64,000 bases of DNA from Arthrinium phaeospermum. Its lineage: Eukaryota; Ascomycota; Sordariomycetes; Amphisphaeriales; Apiosporaceae. Position numbers and translations under genes: made by a program. Below the pieces are notes generated by a model. The model was not told the origin of the DNA. It did not search any database and saw only the letters and a program-made list of their open reading frames with translations. This document shows, one piece after another, positions 21,648-33,297 of this stretch (positions are counted from its first letter, which is position 1; the number at the start of each line of letters is the position of its first letter). The stretch spans positions 496,001-560,000 of the forward strand of contig QYRS01000010.1 in NCBI GenBank assembly GCA_006503535.1. Reading direction: 5' to 3'.

Positions 21648-22172
21648 CTACGGCTGCGCCCCCGTCGCAGGCGTAGGCGTGCGCGCGTGGAAAGGCCCCA
21701 GCTGTATCGACGGGGACCCCGACCGCGGACTCGGCCGCGCGATCCCGCCCGCCAGCTGCGCCGCCGCGCCCACCAGCGTGACGTCGGCCATCCACTCCAT
21801 GAACAGGGCGGCGGTCCAGCCCGGGTTCCCGCACGCGGCGGCGTAGCTCACGGTCGCGAGGACCTGCGTCAGCGCGCTGAGCGCGACGGCGGCGAGGAAC
21901 CAGGCCCGGCCGGGCAGCCGGATGCGGTCGCTCGTGTAGGGGCGCACGGCGGGGGAGACGAGGCAAAGGAGCACCGTCTCGTGCACGAGGAGCTGCGTCA
22001 GGCGCTGCCAGAAGGCTGGGTCGTACTTGGTGTCGCATGTCGCGTGCAGGGCTGGCGTCGTGGCCCACGTGGACATAACGGCGGCGAAGCCGAGGAGGAC
22101 GCTCGTTAGGGTCGCGGTCGCTAGGGTTGCGGCCCAGACTAAGTGCTGGGAGCAGAAGGACATGTTGGCCAT
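21648..22172 (-). CDS. Orphan four-helix membrane protein
   Basis: A single-exon frame of 174 aa with strong G/C third-position bias, unlike its A/T-richer flanks. It has four hydrophobic segments: roughly residues 9-32, 62-78, 87-107 and 118-143. Segment 1-2 is separated by a loop with one Cys, and the tail is Pro/Ser/Thr-rich. It has no cleavable signal peptide. I recognise no family. The start could be the first Met or the Met three codons later. The neighbour on the left is the transporter and on the right a CorA-like gene, all on the same strand. Confidence 0.6.
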   Translation of the reverse strand: MANMSFCSQHLVWAATLATATLTSVLLGFAAVMSTWATTPALHATCDTKYDPAFWQRLTQLLVHETVLLCLVSPAVRPYTSDRIRLPGRAWFLAAVALSALTQVLATVSYAAACGNPGWTAALFMEWMADVTLVGAAAQLAGGIARPSPRSGSPSIQLGPFHARTPTPATGAQP

Positions 22173-22519
22173 GGTTTTGATTTCTTGTCCGTGGAATCTG
22201 ATACTTAAGTGTGGTTATTCGAAAGTGATTTAAAAATACTCGGATCTGTTGCCAGTTAACTTTACCGATCGTTGTTTGTTTGAATTTTGTTTGATTAGGA
22301 ATTGAGGAGGATATCTCGAGTAGATATACCGAGGCTTTAAATATGCGTCCTTGTTTGCTTGCTAGGTAAGTTGTCAAGCAGTGTCACAGCCCCTGAGTGG
22401 GAACTACTCATGATGGCCACCAACGAGTAGGTAATGCAATCCAGTCTCACGGTTGGTCAACACACGCGTGTCAATTCTCTATATAATGCATCTCGGGTCA
22501 TAATCCACCCAGGCTTTCC
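22173..22519. other. Short intergenic region
   Basis: Promoter of the orphan membrane protein and 3' flank of the first CorA-like gene. Nothing else seen. Confidence 0.5.
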
Positions 22520-24331
22520 TCACGCCATTGACAGAGATTGCTTGTTCTTACGCGCACCCGCCGTGGTAACCCAGAACCGCCATATTGCCATGGTCAGGGC
22601 AGTCAGTACGAAAGTCACCGCCACGAATATCCATATGTACGGCGACAACATGTTCTGAGTATCGCCCTGCCAATCAAAGAACGTCATAGAAAATACCGTC
22701 TTCGTGGTCGCGACTCGGTTAGTCATTGTGCTTCATAGCAATGCAGACAATTCAACAGCATTCGACTTACAGCAACAAAGGTCCCGGGGAGGAAAGCCAT
22801 CGTGAGGACCGCAATGGATCTCATGTGGCTGCTGTCTCGCTGAGCGGCCTTCGAAATGTCCACGGTCAGGTTTGTGGTGTTCATTGTCGATTCCGCGATT
22901 TCCAGATTGGTCTTGATGTCTTTACGCGCAATATAGTTCCATTCCTATAACTGTTCGTGAGCATGGAGAACCATGGGGGAATCCAGGAAGGCAGTCACTC
23001 ACGACCTGCGTGGCAAAGTTCATTCCGTCAATGATCAGCGAAGACTGCCTGATCTTCTCATCGTATTCCAGGAGCAGCTGCTGCAGTCTTGCCTGGATCT
23101 GGGTTCCCTGATGGGCCAGACACCGTGGGAGATCCTCCCGTTCAGAAGTGCCGTTCATAGATTCAGGAGAAGAAGGAGAGTATGCACAACGGAGCTCGCT
23201 CTGATGATCGGCCAACTTCTGAAGCTGGGCCTTCCAGTTCGCGAGCCCGTTTCGGAGGTGGTAGAGATCGATCCACTGCGACATGATTTCCGAGTCTCTA
23301 TCCGGCCTCAGGAGGCCTTCGGTGGGCTTCTCGGTCACGGAGGAGGAAGAGGAGGACGGCGAATCAGATACTTCCGACGCCCTCCTCGAGTCGTTGCTGA
23401 AGTCGCATGCGCGCTGCATAAGCTTGTTATGGAACTCACTAACAAGCCTCGCGTGTCGGTCCCTCTCGACGTCGGCGAATAGGACGGGCAAAGTCATTGG
23501 ATGCATCGCCCGCTCCGGGTTTCTCTGTAGCCTCCCTGCCAAAGTTTCGCTCATCTTGGCGTCGCAGCCGTAGAAGATGGCAAACGTGAATCTCCTGTCG
23601 GGCAGGTACGTCGTGGAGAGGGCGACGTCGCCATCCCAAGACGCGGCGGAGCGACAGTTATACACTGGGCACCGAGTTAGTTTTGATCTGTAATAGTACT
23701 ACTTCAGGGCCCCTCGGAGTCGCTCATACCGGTTGCTTCAGGGGCTCTTTCTGCCCAAGCGCCGGTTTCGACAGAGCAATGGGCGTCAGTGTTGCGGTTG
23801 ATCACCCGCATGATAGAACTGTGAACCCAGAACATGGTGGATATCGTGTCGAATGTGCTTCTTGAGAACGGTATGTTCGACAGTATCGAGGGATCTTGAC
23901 ATCTACTGTTGGCAGCACGACCCGCAAAACTGTTCAGGAGTCAGGGGCCGAGTTTGAAAAGAAGCGGCGCGGGCAACAACAACGTACATGACGCACACCC
24001 CATCTTTCCATTGGGCTGAATCCCTCTCATATGTCTGTTCTCTGGTTAGTAGCCTCGCTACGCGGGCTGTATATGTTCAACGACTGTTGTTCAATGCTTG
24101 CCTTTAGCCACTCCGACCACTCCTCGTCGCTTGAAAGTTCCCATGTCTTGTTATGCGGCGCGTCTCTCTCCTGTTTGATATCAGACGAGGTCCTCGCTTC
24201 ATTGAGGTTCATGAGTGCATCCTCACCAGGTTTTGCCGTGATAGCAGCAACACTTTGCTGTATCCGGACTTGAACCGGAGCACTTTGGTGTCGCGCTCGG
24301 AGATGTGCGGGTCACCCCTAAGCCAGTCCAT
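22520..24331 (-). CDS. CorA-like fungal membrane protein 1
   Basis: Seven exons (24331-24227, 24170-24102, 24034-23988, 23905-23730, 23664-23003, 22944-22771, 22699-22520) give about 470 aa. One intron (24101-24035) starts with GC in the strong context AAG|GCAAGC. The cytosolic part has segments typical of fungal CorA-like proteins: VLRFKSGYSKVLLLSRQNL, PFSRSTFDTISTMFWVHSS, VYNCRSAASWDGDVALS and FAIFYGCDAKM. After a helical region (ARKDIKTNLEIAEST; KAAQRDSSHMRSIAVLTMAF) come two membrane helices, LPGTFVATVFSMTFFDW and YIWIFVAVTFVLTALTMAIW. The GMN motif of true Mg channels is replaced (SMTFF), so ion transport is uncertain. An in-frame stop just before the chosen ATG supports the start. The acceptor at 23905 could instead be 23902. 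Confidence 0.75.
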
Positions 24332-25011
24332 AGCTGATTATTGTCTTGAGTAGTTACAATTTAACAGCTGGTAGCGAAAAGGGGGCAGTTATTACTGTCT
24401 TCTTTCAGATGGCCGAAGCATCTTCAAATGCCTCCTTACGAGTTGTAGCATCATCATCCTCCGAAACACAGCCCGTTCTGTACGCCGATCCAGAATGCCT
24501 TGCCGAATGCCGCCGGGGTCCTCTGAGTTCTCCAAGTCCCCAGGCGCAGGAGCTCCACAGTCATGCATATCACATCTGCGATCAGCCCGTACCCCTCCTC
24601 CGTCTCTGATTCGGCCACATCACTGCAAATTGGTTGGCGAGATTCTCTGATAGGTGGCAATGCTTACTGTCTTGCATCTGCGAGTTTCATTGCATGCCGG
24701 GCGGCACGTCACTGCCCCAAGGACAGTCGGTGAAAGCATACGTTGAGGAGTACAAACCCCTCACTTGTTGCAGTGCTACAATGAGCCACCGGGGAGGCAT
24801 GACTTGCCGAAGGCTCTGCTCTTGGGATGCATCTACATACACTTGACATCCTACAGGATTCCGGCTGTATGCCTTGAGAAAGCGGCCCATTCCATATCCA
24901 ACCGCTGTCACCTTGTGAGGTTGTTATGTAAAAAGAAACGTCTACAAAATCAGCCAAAACTGTACAAACCCCCCTTCTGCACAAACTATTCGCTGAACAA
25001 CCAGCCACAAG
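24332..25011. other. Divergent promoter region
   Basis: Lies between the leftward CorA-like gene and the rightward small-protein gene. No further gene recognised. Confidence 0.5.
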
Positions 25012-25392
25012 ATGCCCAAAAGCTACATTGTCCAGACCATTCCGGCGAAGTACATTTGGTCCACTGGAGACCTGGAGAGCAAACTGAAAGAGGTCCTAGG
25101 CCACAGCAAATTCAATATCAGAGTACGGACTACCCCCTATTCCCTGCTGTCATTCTTGGAGCTTTGCATACGAGTATTTACAACGAGTCCATTGGCTAAC
25201 AATGTACCGGTGCTCAGATTAGTGCAGATCAAATATTCCTCTCAACGCCCAAGGGCTTATCCAAGGTATGAGGCTTGGCTTTGGTCCTGCTATTGCTCAT
25301 AAATTGCCCCTGAACTGAACCCTTCCTTTTTCTACTTACAGGGCCAGTTGGACGAGTTGGTTGAGCGTTTACGGAACCACTACGAATCATAA
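25012..25392 (+). CDS. Small protein A (69 aa), paralogue of small protein B
   Basis: Exons 25012-25122, 25218-25265 and 25342-25392; all junctions are phase 0 with good GT-AG sites, and the product ends NHYES. The pattern looks like strand-helix-strand-strand-helix: SYIVQTIPAKYIW, then TGDLESKLKEVLGHSKF, NIRISADQIFLST and GQLDELVERLRNHY. No signal peptide, Cys or membrane segment. The same middle pattern and an intron at the same place occur in small protein B at 28607. The gene converges with the Ser/Thr kinase; their stop codons are about 160 bp apart. I recognise no family; it is too short to be detected without splicing. Confidence 0.65.
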
Positions 25393-25550
25393 CTTGGGGA
25401 AGGACCATTGAAACAAGGAGCGAAAATAGGGAAGAGGACATGAAACTATATCGTTAAATATAGTTGATATTCCTATAAGAACGCGAGACACCGTATACCA
25501 GTCGATACTTTTCGGACTTTGTACTTATTCACGGATCCTTTTGCCAAAGG

Positions 25551-27616
25551 CTAAGTGAACATTTGTATTCTAGAGAAAACCTTTGTACAGAGTCTAGATG
25601 CTATAGTCGGCCGCCTCGTCTTCTTCGTCAGGTACCTCGTATTTGAAGTCTGATTCTCCGACATTTCGCCGAGCTTTGCCAACACTTCTTCGCACTCCTT
25701 GCGGTCTTTTGGCCTACATAACAACATGCTGTGCTCTATATAATCCAATAGATCATGGAAATAGTCCGAACATTGGTCCAAGCCCTGGAGATATCGAATC
25801 CACTACGGAAAATGGTATGATTAGTTTAGTAGGTTCAGAAAGGCCACACTTCGCCCACGCAAATAGGAGTAATGGAGGCTTACATATCTGACAGAAGACT
25901 TGACAACAGGGGGTCCCAGGGAGCCCCGGGATCCTTTAGTTGACTTCCAGAAGTATTCAGTTTCAAAGCGTACCGGATAGACCTTCTCCCGAAGCCGTTT
26001 CTCGAGGAATATGTTGAGTCCCTCGGGACCAAGGAGGAGCCAGGTCAGCATGTCGAGATAAAGGCATCCAAGACACCAAATATCATATCGGGGGCTCATT
26101 CTGTTATCAGAAAACTCTGCTTCCGCTTCGGGGGCTCTATATGCCAAACCACAGGGTCTTACCGACCCTGGACGTTCTGTCGATTTCGACATCTTGGAGT
26201 GGAATACGGCCAAGCCAAAGTCAGAAATTTTGAGAACCCCTTCGCTTCGATGTTCGGATTGGAAGAGAAGGACATTGTCGCGTTTGATGTCGCCATGCCT
26301 TCCAAATATCTTGTCATCTTGTCCTTGCTTGTCGTCCAGCACAGCTTCGATGCCCTTCGTGATGTTCTCCTGGCGTGATTTCACGTGATGGACACGTGAG
26401 AGCCCGTCCGCAAGACCATAGACTTGTCGTGCTACCCATTGATTGTTCACGTAGGCGAGCTCGTTGGGAGATGTGCCCCATAGATCGTCCAGAGTACCAC
26501 CATAAGCCCAGGGAAAGAGCAAATAGTAACGGCCTCGATGCTGAAACGACACCAGCAGCTCGGTAAGATGTCGGTGCTGGCCTGATTTCCGGAAACCAGC
26601 ACGCTCCCCATCAAATATACTGCGCTCTGTCGATTTTAATTGCTTCAGGGCAAAGTAGGTGCTCCCTTCCTGCTAGAGTGTCAAAATCAGGGAACTATTC
26701 ATGAGAGTAAGATTGAATAACGGCGACTTGCCTTTCTTTTGGGGAAGGCATGGTGTGCATCATGAATTTTGACTCTGTACACATACGACTGACCACCTTC
26801 CGCGACCCGTTCGCATTGCGTCCAGGGAAGGATTATGCCGTGCTCAAGACAATGTAGACTGGAAGGTCGCAGGAAAGGTGTCAGGGTATACCACTGGTAG
26901 TTCTCGAAATCCATTATTGCCATGGACCTCCAGCCTTGGAACAGTTCAAATGAGCCGCTGTAGTTGCGAGGGATAAGTTTGTTTTTTCCATTTCGTTTGA
27001 AGGGGAGATGGGAGTCGTCAATACCCTCCCTTTTGAACACCAGGATTGAACTCAGTTGATCTATTAAAGCCAAAACAGCGAACAACCTTTGGCCTCGACG
27101 CAAGCCACTGTCGCCACATTTCCCGGGGCATATGAATGCAACGAGTTCATCCAACTCAGTGGGGCCGAGGCTCAAGTTGCGAGCCAAATCCCGTCGAACC
27201 GAATCTTCGTTGATGATTTCTTCTTGGGCATCCAGTGAAAGGAACTTTTTGGGTGTGTCACTACAGTCTTGTAACACTCTTGCCCATAGCTTATCATGAA
27301 TAGATTCGTCTCCTTCTGGGGAGGAACAAGGTCTGGGACTATAGCTTTCAGGTGATGATGTAATAGGGGAATCCGCACGGGTCGTGGACGGCTCACTTAT
27401 AGGCTCTGCTGAGGCCTCAGGCCAAGTGTCGATTGTCTGGTATGGCATTAGGTTCCAGTGGTCACGAGAAAACGAAGGGCGGGAGGGTCTAAAGTGAGGT
27501 AGGTTCCAGCCACTGTTGGGTCGGGTCGAATAGAGCAATTGGGCAGGCACGTTTCGAAAAGTCCCATAGCATCTACACTTCACGGAAGGGGCCGGGGGCC
27601 CGTTTGACCCTACCAC
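25551..27616 (-). CDS. Fungal Ser/Thr protein kinase with N-terminal regulatory region
   Basis: Exons 27616-26732, 26672-25884 and 25802-25551 give 641 aa. The first intron is of the GC-AG type (AAG|GCAAGT). Residues 1-95 are Ser/Pro-rich. A helical region follows (HDKLWARVLQDCSDTPKKFL; LRRGQRLFAVLALIDQLSSI), typical of an expanded fungal kinase group. The kinase domain has the glycine loop VAEGGQSYVYRV, lysine in FALKQLK (about 305), catalytic loop HGDIKRDN (about 421-428), DFG at about 446 and YRAPE. All catalytic residues are present; HGD replaces HRD, which is common in this group. Members often sit near NLR or heterokaryon-incompatibility genes, but none is seen here. Translation could also start at the internal Met before PYQTIDTW. 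It is flanked by two small paralogous genes. Confidence 0.85.
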
Positions 27617-28606
27617 CCAGTCATAATGACTGACGTGAGATGGTTTATTTGATTTATTGGTCCATTATCTCTGTTGCAGTCTTTTCCTGCAGACTTATCA
27701 ATTGAACACTTGTCGCATTTTGGGCGTTTCTCAAGGCCGCATTATGCACGGTGTTCCAGCCACTTATAATCAAGGAGGAAGCTGCAGCCGGAGGCCCACC
27801 AACTCACACATGCCAACATAATGAGACACAAAAATGCAGGAAAGAGCCGTGCAACTGTTGCCGCGCGTGGAAACTTAGAGCGAGAACCTCGCTACCTGCT
27901 TACTCTGCATACTTCAATCGACGCTGTGTTAGGAAACGTAACATTCAAGTCTCGAGTGTCGCATAGATAAATCCGAGAAAGGATCACGAGGATCCATCAT
28001 CACTGATATAACTGATGATGGGGATCCGGTTGCTTGAAACGGTCGGCAAGTTTGGTTGGAGATGAAATGGATGGGAAAGGTAGGCTTCCGGGCCACCCAA
28101 GGATGGTATGATCTTCCTGCTTACAGCATGACACCGCCAGACAGCCTGTCCTGAGCGTGGTCCAATTGGAGAACGAAGGCGAGTATGACTGCATGCATGT
28201 GTATACGGAAACGGGCGGCGGTGGTGGGCCTCCCGCAGTGGTAGGTCTCCTGCAGTGGTGGGCCTCCCGCAATCGTGATTGGTTCGAGTATATTTGAGCG
28301 TCTTTGGTAAAGTGCCACGCCCCCAGAACCCGTGAGGTTTGCCATTTCCTGGTGGTTCAGCACACCTTTGAGTGCCTTCGTGACAATCTTCCCGCTTTCA
28401 CAACGGCTTTCAACAGCAAGACACTACGGTTTGCAATACAGATTTTACGTGAAGCGCCACTCGTCGGCACGATACTACTTATTGCTAACTCCAACTTGCT
28501 ATACCAACTGGTGGGCCCCCCACCTCTCCTATTTCGTGGTGTAAGTTAGTTCTCCATGCTAACAATGTCCCATTAGCGACTTGTGCCTGTAAGACATCAT
28601 CGCACA
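27617..28606. other. Divergent region between kinase and small protein B
   Basis: Nearly 1 kb with the kinase promoter and the leader of small protein B. It contains a 17-bp tandem repeat (28224-28274). No other gene recognised. Confidence 0.5.
28224..28274. repeat. 17-bp tandem repeat, three copies
   Basis: Copies start at 28224, 28241 and 28258, with consensus GTGGGCCTCCCGCAGTG. The middle copy differs by three transitions, all of the C-to-T or G-to-A kind. Confidence 0.8.
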
Positions 28607-28896
28607 ATGCCCTGGGACTTGCCATTACGCCTACGTTCACACCGGACAGAAGAGAAGCATCACTTTGATGTGCCCGGCAAAAATGTGAACCTAGGCGAGA
28701 TGGACAAGATATTGAAAAAGGAGTTCGGAAGGCGGAAGGACTATCGTGTCGTCGTAAGTAACCCCCTTCCTACCATTTGACGTCCAGAATCAAAGCCTAA
28801 TTTGGGAATGCCATTCCGTAGATTCGAAACGACCGATGCACAGTATATACCACGCGACCTATTGACCAGCACGTCAAGAGCACTTTGTGCTATTGA
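28607..28896 (+). CDS. Small protein B (73 aa), paralogue of small protein A
   Basis: Exons 28607-28753 and 28822-28896; the intron has GTAAGT donor and CCGTAG acceptor, phase 0. The product begins MPWDLPLRLRSHRTEEKHHF and ends STLCY. The segment VNLGEMDKILKKEF, KDYRVVIRNDRCTVYTTRPI parallels TGDLESKLKEVLG, FNIRISADQIFLSTPKGLS of small protein A, and the intron interrupts both at the same place. The final helix of protein A has no clear match, so B may be shortened or have a missed 3' exon. Function unknown. Confidence 0.55.
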
Positions 28897-29400
28897 GCCA
28901 GGACGCTTGGGACAGGGGAAGCTTGCAGACTTTGCTCATTTGAACAAGCCATGATTACGGGTGTTGGGCGTTTGGTTAGGTACATGGGAAGCAGGTTATG
29001 ACTTGGAAGACTGGCGCATTAGACCAGTGGGCACGTTGTGTACTATTGATGTAAATCATCTTGTAATCTATGCTCGGAGCAGATTCATGGTCACAATATG
29101 GATGATTACGGTTCATCAACTTGATCTGACGATCCAAGACGAATGACGAATGACGCATAGAGAATCTCATAAGTAATAGTTTCCTGTCCTATTCAATTTG
29201 CAGGGAGATGCTGACGCCTATGGTGAGTTAAAGATGGCTATTGATTCATACTCATTCATCATGATTCATTCTATATACAAGGGTTAAGTGCGCATCGTTG
29301 GCACACCAGGATAATAATATGTACTTTACCAGGTAGCAGAGGAGAGGGCAACGGAGTCATCATCAGTCTTGATGATCTGGAGGGTGTGATTGATACCAAC
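28897..29400. other. Convergent 3' region, no gene seen
   Basis: A/T-rich stretch between small protein B and the second CorA-like gene. It has repeated ATTCAT motifs near 29245-29270 and nothing else recognised. Confidence 0.5.
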
Positions 29401-32155
29401 CTAGACTGCAGAGCCCGGGTCTCGTGCGCCGGGGCCGGCAAAGGAGATGGTCCTGGTCTTCATCCTGCGCCTGGCGCCTTCGAGGTCATCCGTGTCGGTG
29501 CCTTCGCCCTCCCCCTTGAGCGAGGCGCTCGTGGTCGTCGACATGACGCGCCGCTGGAGGCCGGGGCTCTGCAGGCCCTGTTGCTCGACCCACTTCTTGC
29601 GGGCGACGGCGGCCTCGCCCACGATGGAGCTGTTGCTCGTGTTGCTGCCGCCGGTGATCTTGAAGACGCTGAGGAAGTCCTGCATGAAGGTGGTCTCGAG
29701 GTCGCGCGGGCGCCCGTCCGAGGTCCAGTACCGCTCGTTGCTCAGCTCGATGCTGAGGTGCCGCCGGAAGAAGCGGTCCTGGTTGACCCACCAGGCCCGC
29801 CACAGGATCACGATGAAGAAGGTCAGCGGGATCGTGAAGCACCAGTACACCCAGAACAGCGGCATGATGACGACGTGCGGCATGTCGAGTTTCGTCGCGT
29901 CCTCGCTCAGGCCCGGGTCGCCCTTGGTGTCGTACTCCCAGTTGAAGAAGGACATGCCGAACAGCGTGCCCATGTACTCGCCCGGCAGGAAGATGGCCGT
30001 GATGACGGCCAGCGCCTTCATCGACGAGCTGTCGCGTGTGGACGCCACCGCCATTCGCGCGTTGAGGTTATTATCCTCTTGCGCCATCTTGGAGTAGATC
30101 TATGAAAGACAAACCGAGCATAAGCCAAGGGAAAGTGAAATGAGAAGGTGTATGCCGATACGGCAGTGGGTAAAAAGACTTACAATATCAATTTGGGCTC
30201 GGCATCGCAGTTCCGACATCCTACGATCCGTCTCCAGAGCCGTGCACAGCCTCCAGGTCGACTCCAGGTATTGCCGGATTTCGTGCCATTGATGTGATAG
30301 TTCGTCCTCCTCTTCATCCTCTCCCTCCTTCGCCTGCGCCTGCGCCCTGTTACCGGTGCTGCTGGCGGCAGCGCGACGCCTTTGGGCCTTGACCTCCTTG
30401 TCCAGCTCGTCACCGACGGTGACGAGAAGCTTGACGGCCCTCTCCATCCACCTCAGCGTGTCCAGCAGCTTGATGGCGCCCTTGAGGACGTCGTGGGCCT
30501 CCTTCATCAGGTGGATGGTCTGCGGCGGCACATAGTCGTCGCCGTAGAGCGCGGGGTTCTGCTGCTGGTAGCTGCTGCTGCCGTTGCCGTAGCCCGGGTC
30601 GTGGCTGCGCTTGGTGACCTTCTCCTCGACGAAGGTGGAGAAGCGCCGCAGCGGGCCGAAGGGGACGACGTCGCTCTTGTTGCCCGAGCTGCTGCCCCGG
30701 CGCGACGTCTTGGGCCGCCGCGCGCGCGTCCTCTTGGCGCTGCCCGTCAGGTCGTCCACCTTGGCCTCGAGGTCCAGCACCTCGTCGTTGTTGGCCACGA
30801 CCTCCTCCTCGGTCCGCAGGAACTGCACCTGCAGCAGCACGATGGGCAGCACGAGCGGGTGCGCCCAGAGCGACCGCGACGCGTCGAGGCGCTTCTCGTA
30901 CTCGTCCAGGGCGTCGTCGTCGTGCCAGCGCGTGTCGAACGACCGCCGGATCAGGGCCGTCGTCGTCCGCGTCTTGAGCTTGTACGACATGGACAGGAAG
31001 TCGTAGGGGGGCTGCGGGTTGGCCGAGAAACTGAAGACGATGTCTTTTACGAGCGAGAGCGAACCATGTTAGTATATAAGCGGGGCTACAGCGTGACGGT
31101 CTGTTTTAGGGACTTACACAGAGTCTCTTTGCGTGCATCCCAGAAACTAGACTCGCTAGTTACGCGGCCTATAGTCGGTAGAGTTGATGCATGCAGTTCA
31201 AGCGAGTTCCAGTCCTCGGGCGTGAGAAACAACCCGTCTTGATGAGAGTTGGAGTCGTGGCCCTGGGTCGCTGGGAGAATCCTCCGGTCCACGATGCTGT
31301 TGTTTCGGCCTTCATTAGCTTTGCGTTCTGTATAACTCTACCGTAGGACCTGGTCTGGGTAATTTGACAGAACATAAGAAGCTGACCAGCCGTTGCTGGA
31401 CTAGACTGGCTGCCAGCACGTTGGGATACTAGGCAGAGTGAGTGCCACTCGCACCAAGGGCGTACTAGTAAAAGGAGACAAGGGGAAGACTTACAGTTGC
31501 CGCACCCTGCCCATCAACCGAGGCTTTCCGGGAGGAGCCTCAACAAACTCGCCCTATGTACATCGATACGTCAGTTTGGATTCATAAGCACTAATGCGCA
31601 CCCATTCTTATATTATTCCCATATCACACGTCATAAGGAGCAAGAGTAGTAGTAGTAGTGCACGTTTGGTTCAAAAAGTAGACGTACCTCGTCATCCAGG
31701 CCGTGGCCGTCGCGCATCGCGCCCCGAAACATGCGCAGAGCTTCGTCGTCGTCGGCCATGATACTCGGGGACCGGAAGCAGCCTTCGGGGTCCCTGGCGG
31801 GTGGTGTGTACACGGCATACTCGTGGTAGGAGGCGTGGGTGTCGCCGTCGGTCAGCAGCACCTTCTGGGCCAAGTCGCGCAGTTCGAAGTTGAAAAGGTT
31901 CAGGTCCGGCAGGCGAGACCTCGCGCCATCCCGGCGGCTCCCGGCCTTGCCGCTCAGACCGGACTTGGTGGAGGTGGCGGCGGCGTTGTCGGGGACCGGC
32001 ATCAGGCTGCCGCGTCGGGTGCGCTGGCTGCGGGACCCCCCGCCTCCGCTGTGCCCGCCAGACGTCGCGCGGCGATCCAGCGAGGGCCGGGGCGGCAGGG
32101 GGGTCTCTGGGTTATTGCTCAGATTGGCATCGAGCTCGTCCAGGTTGTATTCCAT
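29401..32155 (-). CDS. CorA-like fungal membrane protein 2
   Basis: Five exons (32155-31688, 31553-31495, 31296-31118, 31043-30184, 30099-29401) give about 754 aa. The weakest junction is the acceptor at 31297-31298, chosen for its CTAAT branch site and frame. A Ser/Gly/Arg-rich N-terminus leads into LPDLNLFNFELRDLAQKVLL, then IVFSFSANPQPPYDFLSMSYKLKTR and LWAHPLVLPIVLLQVQFLRTEEE. A long helical region precedes the membrane part: SMKALAVITAIFLPGEYMGT, LFGMSFFNWEY and PLFWVYWCFTIPLTFFIVIL. The channel motif is degenerate (LFGMSFFNW in place of YGMN). The long tail is Ser/Thr/Arg-rich. This is a distant relative of the CorA-like gene 5 kb to the left and on the same strand; the two enclose the kinase and small-protein genes. 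Confidence 0.75.
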
Positions 32156-33297
32156 TGTGATGAACAGGCAGTCAGCCCTACGGGGAGAGTGTGTGCCGTT
32201 GTAGCCGAAGAAAAGGGGGGAGGGTGTCTCTCGCTTTACCTAACGATTACACCCTAAAGCACACACAGACTGACAGACGCTCTTCGCTTTGCTCGCAAAC
32301 CCGCTTCGCTGGCACCCCTAAAATTGCTTGTTCCGCAAAGCCAAGACGCGGAGAATGGAAACCCAAAAGCCAAGGAAACAGGAACAAGAGGGAGCAGCAG
32401 CAGCCAAGCAATTAACTAAAGAGCAAGGCAGCACAAACACAACTTAAGCTGCATGTCGGTCCGATACGTCGCCAGAGAAATATGGGAAAGAAGCCAGAAT
32501 AAAACGGACAGTAGCATAGCAGCGGAGAAGGAAGACCAAGGGTAGGTGCGGGAACGAGCTGCTGACCGACATCTATCAAACCACCCCTGCGAGCCTTGTC
32601 TCTCCGGCCCCAGCCACTCACCTACAGGCTGCATATTGGCAGCTTGCCTCCCTTGTTCGCAAGCCTGGGGGCCCGCGCCAGAACCCGCGCCACTGCTGCC
32701 AAAAGCCGAGCTTCACGTCATTAGGTCCGAAGGATCGCAGGTCACGATCGCTTGTCGCCCGTAAATCTTACGCCAAGGGAACGCTCGCTTCCCCATTTTC
32801 GACCACGAACGGTATCGCTCTGGACTGGGGTGTGTGGTTCGGTCGAACGCCAGCAAAGCAGCGCCCCAAGGCTGGCCAGGCAGCGGCGCCGTTCTCTATC
32901 GTGTGGATCAGGAACCCCACTTGGACTTAGCGGTATGAGCTGGGAGAGGGTATCCTGCAGGGTTATACTCGAATGCTAGAGGTCGAAGTATCAGCGGATT
33001 CGTTTCATAAATTTATACTGGCAACTTCTCTGCAGCAGGACTTGTCGGTGAATGGGTGATGCCAGAGCATCGTGATTATAAATGATATTCAAAAATGGAG
33101 AACGCGTTGAGCGATATTCAACGCCGGCAGCAGCTTTGGTTCGTCGCCCCAACAGACAGACGGTGGTATCTAACGTGTTCAAAAACAAATAAGCCAACAG
33201 AACCTCCCCAGAAACTCCAATGCAGTCCATGTCTACGTGGGAACCCAAGTCGTCTCGTCGCTCATAATCATGCCTCGCGCTCTACACGCCCCTCATC
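32156..33297. other. Intergenic, promoter of CorA-like gene 2
   Basis: About 1.1 kb with the CorA-like promoter on the left and the NDC80 3' flank on the right. No gene recognised. Confidence 0.5.

Noticed and set aside
25012..28896. HET-s-type amyloid signalling pair or NLR locus
   Set aside because: No NACHT/NB-ARC, HeLo or HET-s-like motif could be seen in the small proteins or the kinase.
29386..31242. Long plus-strand open frames (239 and 286 codons)
   Set aside because: Shadows of the GC-rich exons of CorA-like gene 2.
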